Position numbers and translations under genes: made by a program. From Hydnum rufescens UP504 (lineage: Eukaryota; Basidiomycota; Agaricomycetes; Cantharellales; Hydnaceae): a stretch of DNA of 64,000 nucleotides. This document shows positions 21,396 through 33,416 of this stretch, piece by piece. The stretch is from positions 6,319-70,318 of the forward strand of contig MU129022.1 in the NCBI GenBank assembly GCA_014904985.1. Direction: 5' to 3'. The first letter of the stretch is position 1, and each line of letters starts with the position of its first letter. Under the pieces are notes generated by a model. The model was not told the DNA's origin and did no database searches. It was given only the letters and a program-made list of their open reading frames with translations.

Positions 21396-21441
21396 TGCTA
21401 AAATCCCAAGTTCCATAACAACATACTCCTTCACATTCACT

Positions 21442-23629
21442 ATGCCACCAAAAGCACGAAAAATGTATAAGAGAAATAAACAGGTGACAGTGCCAACTGC
21501 CAGCCCAGCCTTTTCTAAGGGTAAAATGGCGGAGTCTTCTATGGCCAGGCCTTCCACTAAGCCCAGAGCAACGGGGCCATCTGATGCACCCATGAAAAGT
21601 GTAGTTGGTGATCTAGTTCAACAGTCAGCAGCTCCTCGCATGAAATGGAGTGTTGAAATACCACCACGACAGTCAGATGCACCATTGTCGTCGGGGGCCC
21701 TCCACCCCCCAATCCAATCCATGGCGGATGTAAGTCCTGCTCACTCACCTGTCGACTCCGTTGCCAATTCCCCAGTCCACAATACTGTCAATTCTCCAGC
21801 CCTCTCTACAGGCAGTTCTCTGGCCCCTCGGAATTCCTTGGGCTCTCCTCACAGTTCCCCAGCTTCCCCTGGCAATTCTCCGTACCACTCTTCGCTCCAG
21901 TTGCATTTGCCCCACTTGCATTTGCCCTTGCCTTTTATTTTGACAAACCAGATTTTGATTTCCGCACTCCCACTCCCACTCCCACTCAAGACCATAGGGG
22001 TGATACTCCCCTGTTCCTTGATGATGGGGAAGGAAGTGAGGATGAGATTGACCATGGTCTTGAGAATGGTGGAGACCTTGATAGTGGCGACGAGTCCTGG
22101 CCAAATCTCTTGGAGGCCCCTTTACTGAGCAACAAATTGCTGAGATTAGGAGATAGTTGATGCTATGAATCAACAGCTAGAGCAAAAGGCCAAGGAATGG
22201 GAGCAACCTCTGGAGTCAGTGATGCGGATTGGCAACCTTGGCATCAATACCAGAGAACGACAAAGTGGAGGGAATCCGTGGAATGCATTTCATCACTCAT
22301 ATGAGAAGGATTCTGACCCGGATCAGCCTCATCATGAGTATGTGGAGAAGGTTATACAGCCTGCATACCGTTCGCTCATTCTTGAACATGGTGGTGAAGA
22401 CTCTGCTGAGTGGAAGAAGGCCAAAGAACTTGTGGAACAACACAATGCTTCAAAGGCTGCCCAGGCCGCTGCGATCACACTATCTCCTGCCGCTATGGGT
22501 AAAGTCATCAAGCAAACAACAAAACATTGGACCGATGATTTGAAATGGATGGCTACTATGAACATCCATGGGTTCTGCACATTGTTTAGTGGCATTCCTG
22601 ATGAGGCAGCATCCAAACACAATGCTGTGTTTACTGGGACACCGGCAATGAAAGCATGGCTGGATGAATCATTTCCCAAGGACAGCACGTTGCTGAAGAT
22701 GATTCATTCTCACATCCTAGTCTATCAGGGGGAGCAGCGGCTGCAAAGGGACATGAGGCGGAAGGTCCCAAAAACTATGCACATGATGCAGAAGGAGATT
22801 TCAGAAGAGCTCCAAAATCTTCTGAAGCCATTTGTTGGCCACATCCCTAGGGTGCCATGGGCAACTCTACCCAGATTCCTTGCCAACAATCATCTGAAGA
22901 TGGAGAATTGGGGTCACAATTGGGGATTTTCGAATCTAAATGTCACCTTGATGTTAACAGTGGTCCGAAATGGTAGGTTGGAAGAAACTTGTGGTGGGCA
23001 TTTTTTGAACCGGAAAGGATGATCGCAAGCAGTTTCGATCTTTACGTTTGCGGATAAAAACATGAAGATTGCCAGATGACACTGCTATTGTTGTGGATCA
23101 ATATAATGCAATACTTGTTACTGCTGGGCAAGCATACAAATCTGAGGGCTCAGGTGGACCAGAAAGTCATAATGGTGTGAATGGGGTGGGTTCTTCAGCC
23201 ACTGAAAATGCTCCCCCCCCAGAACCCAACAACCCACAGTCAAATTCAGTTGCCACGGGCTCATCTAGATCCTGAAAGCAAAGGTCTGATACGAGTGGGG
23301 AACCGGTGCAGAAGAAGAAACGGGTTCATGGTAGCAGGAAGAAGGGTGCTAGGGACATGATATCCAGCAAGTTCATAGTGGAGTCAGATGAAGAGCCTGA
23401 AGAGCAGGGGGCATCTATGTTTGATGCATCACTTGGTGGTATTTCTGGCAATGCCTCAGGACCCGACCCATTCGCTGTGCCAGTTAACTGGGAAAATGGG
23501 CTGAACACTGGAGTGTACAACCCTGTGGTGCCAAATGATGTCCCTCCTAGTGACTTTGATGCATTGCTTGCACAATATCCTGATTTGGGCCTTGGATTGA
23601 ATGTGTTTGCTGGATCCTCCTTATTTTGA
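21442..23629 (+). CDS. Unrecognised Agaricomycete-type gene, probably transposon-associated and partly broken
   Basis: ATG at 21,442 opens a basic start (MPPKARKMYKRNK) and a Ser/Pro-rich region to about 21,890. The protein then continues in another frame as an acidic block (FLDDGEGSEDEIDHG, near 22,010-22,060). A long helical domain follows at 22,165-23,022, with NPWNAFHHSY and WKKAKELVEQHN. A second basic and acidic tail with KKKRVHGSRKKGARD and SDEEPEE runs to the stop at 23,629. The changes of frame may be short introns or mutations; I could not place clean splice sites for all. The NPWNxF block resembles a family I remember as common in repeat-rich mushroom genomes, function unknown. Basic clusters suggest a nuclear protein. 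Confidence 0.5.
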
Positions 23630-23739
23630 GCTCTTTTGTCATCCTGTTGGATTCATGTCCTTGTCAATCTTGTAGTTTCTCGTCTCTTGAATAGATAATA
23701 GATGTACACTGATTAATTTAACTTGGAAGCTCATTGATA

Positions 23740-24570
23740 CATTGATCTATGTAGTCTAAGTCCCCATGTTGATATTATTTGAGATCAAAAGACCATGTCT
23801 GTCACCTGAGGTCATGGCATTGAAATTATTTGAGATCAAAGGATTTTGATGCCTCATAGGCAATTAATTTGATGCGGTTCGACATGTCTTTTGAGATCAG
23901 TCCAAGTGGCTGACCGAGGTGGAGTTCTTGGAGATTAATTTGTTTGTAGTCCAGTGGTTAAGATGTTTTGGTTGCTGATTGATAATGGAGGCAAGTGCAT
24001 AGGATGGGATTCAATTCAGAAACAACAGTTTGCATCCATAATAGACATTCTTGGTATCATTCAATGTAGATTTCTAACAGCTTTCTGGGTGCAGTGGTTC
24101 CAAGCAGATCAGATGCGAACTGACAGAGAAATTTGTAAAATACTAATGGGTGTTGATTCTGATAATAATATTGTTCTATAGAGCTCAGTTTTGATCTGTT
24201 CTTCATGCGCTTAGCACCATTGGATGCAGAGTTTTTATATCTTTCTAGGCGTGGTCATTTTGAGAGGATTGGATGTGAACTGACAGAGAAATTCATTTTT
24301 TACTGGAAATTCCGGATTTTGATAGTAATATTGGTTTGGAGAGTGCAGTTTTGGTCTGTTCAACTTGTGTTTGGTACCATTAGAAAGGTGTGAATCGTGG
24401 CTTTCCAAGAGTTATATGGGCGTATCTCTCCAATCAAAACTGGTGGAGTAATCGAATGAATTCTGTTTTCATGCATAGTTGTAATTAATTTTGTAATAGG
24501 TCACATGATCATTCCATAGGCTGGGATCAATAGATATTTGCATTTTCTGATACTGGATGTTTTTATCTTC
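23740..24570 (+). repeat. SINE-like repeat with tRNA-type head, copy 2
   Basis: A tRNA-like head at 23,944-24,018 has A box TAGTCCAGTGGTTAAGAT and B box GGGATTCAATTC, about 70 nt overall. It is followed by three diverged ~130-bp modules (GGTATCATTCAATG, AGCACCATTGGATG, GGTACCATTAGAAAG with ACTGACAGAGAAATT). The copy is inverted relative to 4,100-4,990. The ~200 bp before the head are also shared by the two copies, so the unit may be longer than a classical SINE. Confidence 0.65.
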
Positions 24571-24689
24571 CACACTGGAAGTAAAGGAAATGAAGGGGAA
24601 ATGAAACAGAGGTGGGGACAAATCAGAAACAGACTGGAACCAAAACCAGAATTAACTGGGAAACAGACAAACTCTGACATGCACACCTC

Positions 24690-25180
24690 CACATGGCTAT
24701 GCCCTAACTTCCTTATGCATCTCCCTTAGCATATATACTTCCAAGGCAGTGTACACCTGGGTACTCCAAAGGTGTCAAAGGAGTCGAAGGACCATAGTGA
24801 TGCTGAGGGAGTAGGGATTGGGACAGGTGGTGCAGGTTCAGGACTGGGGGCAGAGTAGGAGGAGGAAGAGGATTCTGTATTGGCAACTGCATGGACTCAC
24901 ACAGGGAATGAGGGAACAACAGGTCCTGACAAGGGCACCAATGCTGCTGCCAGTTGACTACCCAGCCCATAGCCCACTGGTCAAGGCCAATAGAACAAGG
25001 GGAATAATAATAAGAGAAATCCCAATAATGGCGAGGATGACAATAACCCCTTTACTGAATGGAGGGAGAGAGGAGACAAGAGCATTTGAAGGAGTAGGCA
25101 CCATATGATAGAGTTGATGAAGAATGATACTCTGGTGGGTAAGTCCACAGGTGGAAGCAAATGTCAATTTCATCCTGACA
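24690..25180 (-). repeat. Dispersed repeat family C, copy 2
   Basis: This is the uninterrupted copy that shows the join broken by the MITE in copy 1. On the minus strand it reads CAGAGTATCATTCTTCATCA, then a frame with one strongly hydrophobic stretch (VIVILAIIGISLIIIPLVLL), then a proline-rich segment ending near 24,720. A related short tract with ACAGACAAACTCTGACA occurs at 24,660-24,680 and again at 31,125-31,145. Confidence 0.75.
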
Positions 25181-25266
25181 CTTGCTAGCAAAGGTCCTGC
25201 AAGTGATATAACTGCTGGCTCCATGAATGCCACCCATCCTCTCATTGGCATGAAGAAAATAACCCT

Positions 25267-27289
25267 TTGGGGGCACACAAAAAGTCCAAGCCAGTGCCAC
25301 AGTCCACTGCCATTCCAGCCACACAAATTCTCCAGTCCCCTACCCAGGGCCTGGGTGCATCTGCATCTATCTTTGGCACTCCCACTGATCATCAAAAAAT
25401 CCAACAAAAACCATCACACCACTCAACTGTACACACCAACAACATGGCAAGTGCTGCTCTTCTATTGGTCTTCATGAGGGCACATGAGCCAGCAAGTGGA
25501 CATGATATCTACACAGAACTGGATGGCCCAGCACCTACCATAAATGAGCTAGATGACAGAGCCAACAATGATGACAACTTCATTCAGATGGTCCCTGCTG
25601 ATGGAGGTGGATATGAGACTGAAGACCAATCAAGTGAAATTTTCAAGGACAATCCAAATGGGTCAGGGCTGGATGTATCACTCGACACCATGGAGTATAC
25701 ACAGACTAATGGACAGTCAGTCCATGGACTTTGAGGGATAACACAGGAAGCCTATAATGGTGCCAAACAAAAAGGTGAGAATACCTACCAAAACTATGGT
25801 ATTCACTGACTAACTGTTGAGGGAAGCAATCTCCAATACCACAAAATTGAGGGCAATTTCCTCAGTGTGAAGACAAAGCAGAGCAAAGCCATAGTCCCTC
25901 TTGATGAAGGTACAAAGTCTGAAGATGAGGATGAAGATGTCTTCAGTCTCACAGTTGAGTGTCCCAATATAGATGGTGAAGTGAGTACCATTACCATGGA
26001 CTCAACCATCTCCTGGGATGCATTCCTGCCATGGGTTGCCAATGCTATGGGCCAGTCTGTCAAACATCTATCAATTCACTACTTGTTCTCTATGGATGAC
26101 AAAAAACAGCTGCCTCAGAGCCTCAAGAATAATGAGGACCTCAGGACTATGGTTCACATTCTCCACCAATTGCAGCCAAAGAAAGGCTCAAGACAATCTG
26201 CTAAGCCAGTTCATGTCCAACTTGAGGACAAAACCATATCAGTCAGGTGAAATGATCCAGAATCTCACAAATCTGGTACCAAAGCCCCTAAACCCACAGT
26301 AAGTTGACACCTTGTGTTTTGAGTACTGAGTGAGCTAAGGGGGATTTCAGCAGGCAGGATCAAAGCAGAAACATGCAAATTTGGAGACACCCACAGCTGA
26401 TAATGAAGATCTGCAAAGTACTCTGGCCACATCAATGCCAAATTTATTTGTTGGCTTTGCCAGCTGACCAATGGGATTGATAGGTGTTGCTTAATTCATC
26501 CAAACAGTGGGCAACATGTCAAATTTCCTTCTAAGGATCAAAATGAATGGGCAAATATGATTGTAAGTAGTGATGCTTGTGTGTTACCTGTATCTCTGTA
26601 TTGAAAATCTATAAGGATGATCCTAGCAATCCCACTACCATAGATTTGATTCCTGATTCCATAAAGGAAAGGATCTATGGCAATGACTTCATACCAAAGA
26701 AGTGTGGAAAGGCAGCTGCAGCATCAACTGGACAGGGGATGATGCAAATTCCAGGTTTTCCTTTGCCATTCATGAATGCAATGATGTTTGGGATGAATGG
26801 ATTTCCTCCATACTACCCTATGTATGTGCCTCTGCCAATGGCCCAGCCCCAGGCATACCAATACCCCAATCCCATGTCAGTCTATCCCCCTGGGCCCATA
26901 GCACAGCAATACCCTCTGACTGGTGAATTGCCTCCACCAAATGGCCCTCAGGCCCTGTCACAAAATCTATGAACAATTTTCAGCCCAGCTCCAATGTTGA
27001 TATTGATGGTATTGCCAACTTTCCATTCATCCATGACTGGCTACACTCCCTCAACTTGGACAAATGGGGTTCATGTGGTGAACAGTGGCAACAGTATGTA
27101 GAGTTCCTCACCCTGTCTGGTATTCACCAACTCAACCATCTTGTTGCTGGATCCTCAGCATCTCAACTTGCTGAGATGTGCCAGATGCTGAAGCCTTTGG
27201 CAGACCACCTCTATGGTTATGGTCAGATTGATTTAGAGAAGTGTCACAAAGAAGCACTCAAGGTGCACAAACAGGTGCATATTGTATAA
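25267..27289 (+). pseudogene. Transposon-associated multi-exon gene, degenerate
   Basis: In order: a Lys/Ser/Pro-rich start and acidic region (25,267-25,734); a domain with SWDAFLPWVANAMG (25,870-26,250); and a Cys/His segment with ICWLCQLTNGIDRCC and IHPNSGQHVKF (about 26,415-26,562). A clean 53-nt intron follows at 26,563-26,615 (GTAAGT...ATAAG, frame kept). Then come a Met/Pro-rich block (26,616-26,970) and a C-terminal SAM-like segment with FIHDWLHSLNLDKWG (26,990-27,289). Stops at 26,248 and 26,970 and a frame change at the last junction indicate decay. I recall this domain order as frequent in mushroom repeat regions; it has no assigned activity. Confidence 0.5.
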
Positions 27290-27852
27290 TTTTCCCTTCT
27301 AGCTCATTTCCAGTGGACTCAAAGTAATAAAAATTTTATTACAATCCATGCCCTGACCATGAGAACCATGCCTGTTCCTTCTCCACAGAGACAGTGTTTA
27401 TGGCTTGATGAAGTAGACCAATAAGGGTACCATCTGACTCAGCAATCTGAAATGTCTCTCCATTGCAACAAATCCATGCCTTAATTGCTGAGAAGCTCAG
27501 CTCAATTGGGTTATAATGAGGGGAATACTGTGGTAAGAACTCATAGCACATGCCTCTGTAGAGAATCCAAGGTTAGAATGTCTCATTTTTGCAAATTAAA
27601 ACACATATGCATCTGTAATTGCTTCAAGGATATGGGGATCCTTATGAATCCAACAGTTATCCATCATGATTACCAAGTTATGTGCAGGAAATGGCTGCAT
27701 TCATGTAAGAAGATCTTTAATGAAGGCCAAAAATGCCTTGGAGTTGAAGGCACCCTCCCAGATCTGAAGATACAACATGCCCTTGCTTGAGAGAGCAGGT
27801 AGAAGAGACCATCTGGATGGATACTAGAGGTCAGTGACCAAGCAGTCAGAAG

Positions 27853-28518
27853 TATGGTTACCACGGTCAGGTTCTGGTCAGGTTTTGCCCAATTTGGGCA
27901 AAACCTAAACCTACCCAGGTTCCAAAATCACCCACAAGGGCAAAACCTGAACCTGACCTGGGGTTCAGTCTCATTCAGGTCAGGTTCTGGTTTAAACCTG
28001 GTTTAAACCTGAAACCTGAGGTATGAGGGAAGCCTACATTTTCAGGGGGTACTACAGAATATCTATACCCTCTCCTCAAGTCTCTGCCTCTGCCACTCCC
28101 TTTACATCCTGCTGTAGATCCACATCTCCTTCCTAGCCCCCTTTCACTTCAATTTACTGCTCACACATCTTCTGGAGATGGTATTTAGTCACTACATTCT
28201 GTCATGTGACTTGTGGCCTGCACCAATTACCTCATTTGATGGCCAAGTCATGTGACTTCTGACTCCAGAACTATAGTCACATGTGTAAATTGCCAGATTT
28301 GGTGCCAGAATAGTGGATGGAATGGAACCTACACCCTACCTTTCAGGTTCAGGTTCAAACCTGGTTTCAGACCTGTTTTTGGATTCAGGGCAAGGGCAAA
28401 ACCTGAACCTGACCTGAAGAAAATGAAATGAAACCTGACCCCAATGGAACCTGACCTGGGTCAGGTTCAGGTTTAAACTCAGGTTCCACAGGTTTAAACC
28501 TGAACTGCAGCATCCATA
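27853..28518. mobile_element. hAT-like MITE with perfect 8-bp target duplication
   Basis: Same family as 1,637-2,217: termini TATGGTTACC...GGATGCTGCAGTT (inverted: GCATCCATA) and many AGGTTCAGGTT-type subterminal repeats. The duplication GTCAGAAG is at 27,845-27,852 and 28,519-28,526. The element is 666 bp, has no coding capacity, and is inserted in the Tc1/mariner-like transposase gene. Confidence 0.9.
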
Positions 28519-28601
28519 GTCAGAAGCTGGAGGATATTAATTTTTCTGCCAAATGAAAAAGGCACATTTCACAGCTTGTTGGCCAGAGAATGCCCACCCA
28601 T

Positions 28602-29813
28602 TGTAAGCAGGATGGTTGGGAACCAATCCAACTACTGTCCATGTCATTGAGGAGTAGACAAATGAAGGGAGCCATGGGGACAATTCAAATATCCAGGTCC
28701 AGGGAAATGAAGGTCTTTTTGGATAATAGAAAATCCCAATGAACAGTGGTTGCTCAAGGGAATAGATCAGTGTCACAAAATAAGATGTCAAGGCCACACC
28801 CTGAGGTTGTCCTCTTGACTATTCAGTCTTAATGCAGCTGTACACAGTCTTGACAAGTGGGAAATCTCCTCCAGACAGCAGCAATACTTCAGTGCCTCAG
28901 ACTGTGATAGGGGAAAAACCAAATATTTACATGCCCCCTCCCCTTTATATACATTCCAGACCACAATTCAAAATTTCAGAAGAAAAGCAGAGGTAAGGGA
29001 AGCATAATGAAAAATAAATGAAGCTAAAAGCTTCAAAACTGGTGGAGATATTCAAGAATCAAGTGAAAAAGAGCAAGAAACACTTTACAAGGCATTACTC
29101 CCTTGAAACTGGATAGATTCCCTTAAGAAAAAGTGGAATAGGTTTCCCTGAGTGCCCTTTGCATTGGAATTAAGGGGCCAGAACCAATTTGTCATTTGTG
29201 TTGGTGGAGCAAGGGGGGAGTCATGAGGAAGGGGTTGTCTTGTGAAAAATGGAGTTCTTATCCAATCACTTTACCCTTGGTACCATTTGATGTGCATTTT
29301 TAACAGTGTTCAGGGCATGGTACTCACGAATTAATCCAATAAGAATTGGTTTTGAAAATTGAGAAATACTCCTTCAGAGTATGAATCATGGAAAGATATT
29401 GGTACAGGGACTGCATTTTTAATCCGTTCATCATGTGTTTGGTACCATTCGATAGGTACAATTCATATATTTCTGGGTGCTGTCATTCTGAGTTGATCCA
29501 ATCAAAACTGACAGAGAGATTCAAAAAATACTCCTTGAGAGTGACATAACTCCTTGTTGGATCATGTGACAGGTCCACAGGTCCAGAATGAAGGCCAGGC
29601 ACAGTCCGCATCATTACATAATCACAATTCTTCACCCTTAAGGCAAAGGAATGATGTGGAATGATGGGTTTTGGATGTGTAGAATTTGGATTGTTTCTCC
29701 AATGAATGAACAGTTTAAAAATTGAGGACAGGATGGACATTCAGTCTGTTTGTTTGTTTGTAAAATTGGCCTTGGATGGGGTTTCTATGGTGTAGGGATT
29801 TATCCCTCCAACA
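28602..29813 (+). mobile_element. Solo LTR (1,212 bp) with 4-bp target duplication
   Basis: It starts TGTAAGCAGG and ends ATCCCTCCAACA, the canonical TG...CA of LTRs, flanked by CCAT at 28,598-28,601 and 29,814-29,817. The interior is homologous along most of its length to 45,297-46,663: shared AGGCTTCAAAACTG-like and GGTACCATT-type modules in the same order. No polymerase or second LTR adjoins it, so it is read as a solo LTR. It sits inside the transposase pseudogene, between the catalytic blocks FVDESAYD and GWAFSG. Confidence 0.8.
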
Positions 29814-30412
29814 CCATTTTCACAAAATGATGTCCATAGGTCATATGCACTTTCATCAACAAAGACAAGCTGCTCAGGATCATACATCTCCACCATCCTT
29901 TTGTGAAATTCTAGGTGAAGGTCTTTGTTGTGTTGGATTGCTGCTCATGTCATCTAAAATTCACATTAGGTTACAAATTGTCAATATTTCTATGTGGGCA
30001 TACCTTTTTTTTCCTCAGTCCACTTCCCTGCAATGCCCCCCATATTGTAGATAGGGACCCATGTGGAGCCCTGCAAGTACCTTCAACATCCATTTGCAGG
30101 TTGTTGAGATATGTATCTGGTGTGCATTCAAGGGTTCCACCCAGATACTAGACAATAACCTGTATTCAGCAGAACCCCAACAGTTCTGAGGAATATGGAG
30201 ACTCACATCTATGTTCCCTCACAAAAGAATGTGAGGCCACCCTTGTTTCTGAGTCCAAGGCAAGCTAACAGCACCTGTTCTTTTGAATGTGCTAATAATG
30301 TGTTGAATAGAGTGTATACTCATGCCAGTGAAGCATGATATTGTGCAGTGGGAGACATCTTTGTGCATATGAACTACAGCCCATTGTAGGTCTTCAGAGA
30401 ATTTTTTACCTC

Positions 30413-32259
30413 ACATGATCTGTGTACAGAGACAAGAGGGATCTAGTAAGATTGAATCTATGAGGTGTATAGTTCTCTGAACCAGATATTTGGATCAGAA
30501 TGCTGATCAGGTGCCCCCACACATCATATACTGCCAAAAGTGATCCATTTGTCCTGAAATTTTGTATGCAGAAGGGGGACATACATGGGAGGATCATATT
30601 AAAAAATGGTGGCTCTAGCTGGTCTGTGTGGTGAGTAATTGCTGGTGGCAAGAAAAAATCAGGTTGAACTCTAGAAGTGGAATTCAGTGCCTGTCCTTGT
30701 GTCTGCAGATAGCCACAAATAATACAAGCACAACAGACATATTCCCAATGCATTCTGGGCAATATTGCATGAGATATGCTTGTTTTGAGATCAGCATCAT
30801 TTCTGAACTTTATTTCACAATTTTCTGAAAGTGCCAACATTTTTGCAAACAGCTGTATACTCAGAGCTGTAGTCTTGAGTAGAAGCAGAAATCCTGAGAG
30901 ACCAAAGCTAAGGTCTCTGGAATTTACCCTAGGGCTACTTATACATGGTAAGGATATACTATGGGGGAGTGATCATTGAAGCCAGAGGTGGTTACAATGG
31001 AGACAGGAACAGGAACAGGAACAGGGGGTGGATGGAGGAGTGGAAGCAAACAGGAAGCATATGGAAATTTAAGAGACAGGAACAAGCCAGAAACAAACCA
31101 GAGGCAAACCAGAAATACCTGGATAAACAGACAAACTCTGACAGGCATGAATTATCACAGGAGCTTCCTGGAGTTTTGGCACATTGTCTTATGGCCAGGG
31201 CTGGGGATACCACCCCATACCATTAATTCTGCCCATCAGATCCTCCAACACAACATGAACTCAAAACATCACTGTAAGTGTGGAGTTGTTAGGGGTTGTT
31301 GGTATTGCAAGGAAGAGATTATGTAATCAATGTCAAGTATGAAGGAGTAGCCCCTAATATGATTGATGAGAGGGTTTGTGGCATGAGAATTATGTAAGGT
31401 CACAAAGGACAAGTATGTGAGAGAAGTGGTGCAAGAGGAACTGATATCTCAGAGAGACTTAATATGATGATGATGATGATCTAATCCATTATCATGCTTG
31501 AAGTGCATAAGCACTTATATGAGGAGAGTGATAAGAAGGACAATCATTGACATACTGCATATTCTTGATCTTCTGGGGATTGAGAATACAAGAGCATCTA
31601 CTCATATACTAGTAGATCAAGGAGAGATTGGTAATGGAATTATTAAGAAGGCTGAATAATGGTAAGTAGTCTGGGCAGCAAGGAGGAGAGGTCACATGAT
31701 GAGGTTATGAGTACAACTCATAACAGGAGTCATGAGTTAGATTAGCAAAAACAATGAAAATCATAACTTTCAGAATATATCTGGAAATATCCCCATAATT
31801 AGGCATACTATAGTAAACTCAGATACTGCTTGCCAATATTCAGATCAAATCTCATGAGGAAGGAAATACACATACCCAAATCAGGAATTTTCTGTTTTTG
31901 AGCATTGCTGGGGCATACAGAGCCTGGCACTGTAATAGGTACATATCTAAAGACATGGGCCCCAACTGTTATGTAGAAGCCCATCAAATAATTTTTCAAG
32001 CTGTCAACATGGGCTCACATAGAACTTGTTCATTTTGGCTCCCCCCCCCCTCCCCCTTTATTTTATTTATTAATTGAATTCAAATTATATTTATGTTTAT
32101 TTACATTGTCTCCATTTCTGTTGTGCATGTTAGAGGTTGGCCTCACACCTTTTTGATCTGCGCAATTGCCAGCATTGCATGCAGTGGAACTTGCCGGCTC
32201 TCAAATGAATGATTGTTACAATCCGATAATGCAACACTGATGAGCCAGAAACTCACTAC
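30413..32259. other. No recognisable gene; minor repeats
   Basis: The frame at 30,406-30,840 (minus) has no family. A GGAACA simple repeat lies at 31,004-31,025. A tract at 31,060-31,150 resembles 24,600-24,690 (AAACAGACAAACTCTGACA). A GATGATGATGATGATC tract is at 31,466-31,482 and a C-run at 32,040-32,056. The region is AT-rich from 31,330 to 32,000. Confidence 0.45.
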
Positions 32260-32394
32260 CACATCCCAGGGAGGCTGGGTATAGGAATAGGGTGAGTTTG
32301 TCTTTAATATGTGCATTTGAGCAAAGAGCAGCTGAGGCTGCTCTTTTTGCCTTCCTTTGAATTTTTCTAACCAGTCACTATTTCATGCTATAAG
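32260..32394 (+). repeat. Relic of a single PHI hairpin-intron unit
   Basis: It has a short remnant of the exon hairpin (CCCAGGGAGGCTGGG, 32,262-32,280), a 5' splice site GTGAGT at 32,292, an intron hairpin GCAAAGAGCAGC/GCTGCTCTTTTTGC (32,321-32,350), a branch CTAAC at 32,367 and ATAAG near 32,393. All parts are in the order and spacing of full PHI units, but no other unit or terminus adjoins. It is an orphan or the last trace of an old element. Confidence 0.75.
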
Positions 32395-33416
32395 CCACCA
32401 GAGAGCTCTCATTTGATCATGGTCACAGCCCCCCCTCTTTTTCTCTGGTCTTGGCCCAACATAGTGCAAAGGCAGCCCAGGCAGTGCTGGTCTAAAGGGG
32501 TTCTGGTAAGTGCTCTGCGCAATGGCGGGACTGATGACAATGGTTGTGAAAGCCAGAACAAGCCCCGGTCTGTAGTGCTCTACAAGTGCAACATCTAGCT
32601 TTACCTATTGCACTGCTCATAGTACATCTAGAAATACCATGATTACTCTGGAGCTCAGGCACACCTGACTTGGTGTAAATGGACTCCTGGGTGCCCTCCA
32701 TCCTTTCAGAGTACCTGTAGGGGTGTCACCTGTTTTTTTGTCCTCTTTTTTCCTCATTTCTAGCTACATATATATAATGCACCCACAAGGGAGCTAGAAG
32801 ATTGAATGAAAAATGAGCAAGTTCTGAGGGAGACTTGTTGAGGACATTGTTGACAGTGAGGACATGTGATAACTCAACACCAAATGTATTGACCCAGCGG
32901 CCAGCAACGCCGATGCCCCGCGGAAATATCCCCCTAGATATTGGAAAAATGGGTGCCTGGCCGGCTGGGTAGCCGTACTCAACTCCGACCTCGTCATTTC
33001 CGCGATTCGGAACCAAATCTGCATGTTGGAGCTGCTGGCAAGTTCCATTCTTTAGAGCCCCGATTACATCAGTATTGCGGTACCATTATCGAAGCGCTTG
33101 GTGAAGTGCTTTGCCAGTGATTTTTCTTTTCCACCTGTGTGCATAGCATATTCACCAGGCCGTACATGTCACCTTGGACCACGCTGACAAATGGCATATC
33201 CCGATTGTTTCAACTCATGGTCAGGTTGTTCTGAAACCGCATGTGAATCTTTGGCTTACGTTCTTAGTTAGATGGCTTCCTTTAAATGGTTGGCTTGGAG
33301 CAGCCAAGCTTCACCCGCTCTTGGAACAGTGTGTGTACTGAATCTACGTAAGCCCGCGGTGAAGCTAATGGGGTTTGCTGCGCAGTGCGCGTCTCGATTT
33401 TTTTGAATCACGACCA
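32395..33416. other. Intergenic; upstream of the APH-like gene
   Basis: No gene recognised. From about 33,050 the base composition becomes more even, as in the adjoining host-type genes. The promoter and any 5' exon of the APH-like gene should lie here. Confidence 0.4.

Larger units (their letters stand above)
27339..30412 (-). pseudogene. Tc1/mariner-like (DDE_3 type) transposase, broken by two nested insertions
   Basis: Minus-strand blocks read in transposase order. A helix-turn-helix with KFSEDLQWAVVHMHKD lies at 30,405-30,200. The first catalytic Asp, in EQLVFVDESAYDLWTS, ends at 29,818. GWAFSGQQAVKCAFF lies just below 28,600. The second Asp, in VIMMDNCWIHKDPHI, is near 27,650-27,600. 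The Glu, in LPQYSPHYNPIELSFSAIKAW, is at 27,545-27,475. A solo LTR (28,602-29,813) separates the first two catalytic blocks and a hAT-like MITE (27,853-28,518) splits the next. There are also stops (an ATG-TGA at the start, a TGA before MQPFPAHN) and frame changes. All three acidic residues are still readable, but the gene cannot be active. Confidence 0.85.

Noticed and set aside
23944..24018. A functional tRNA gene
   Set aside because: A- and B-box-like words are present, but the cloverleaf arms do not pair well and a near-copy exists at 4,665-4,745 with the same downstream repeat. It is better read as a SINE-type head.
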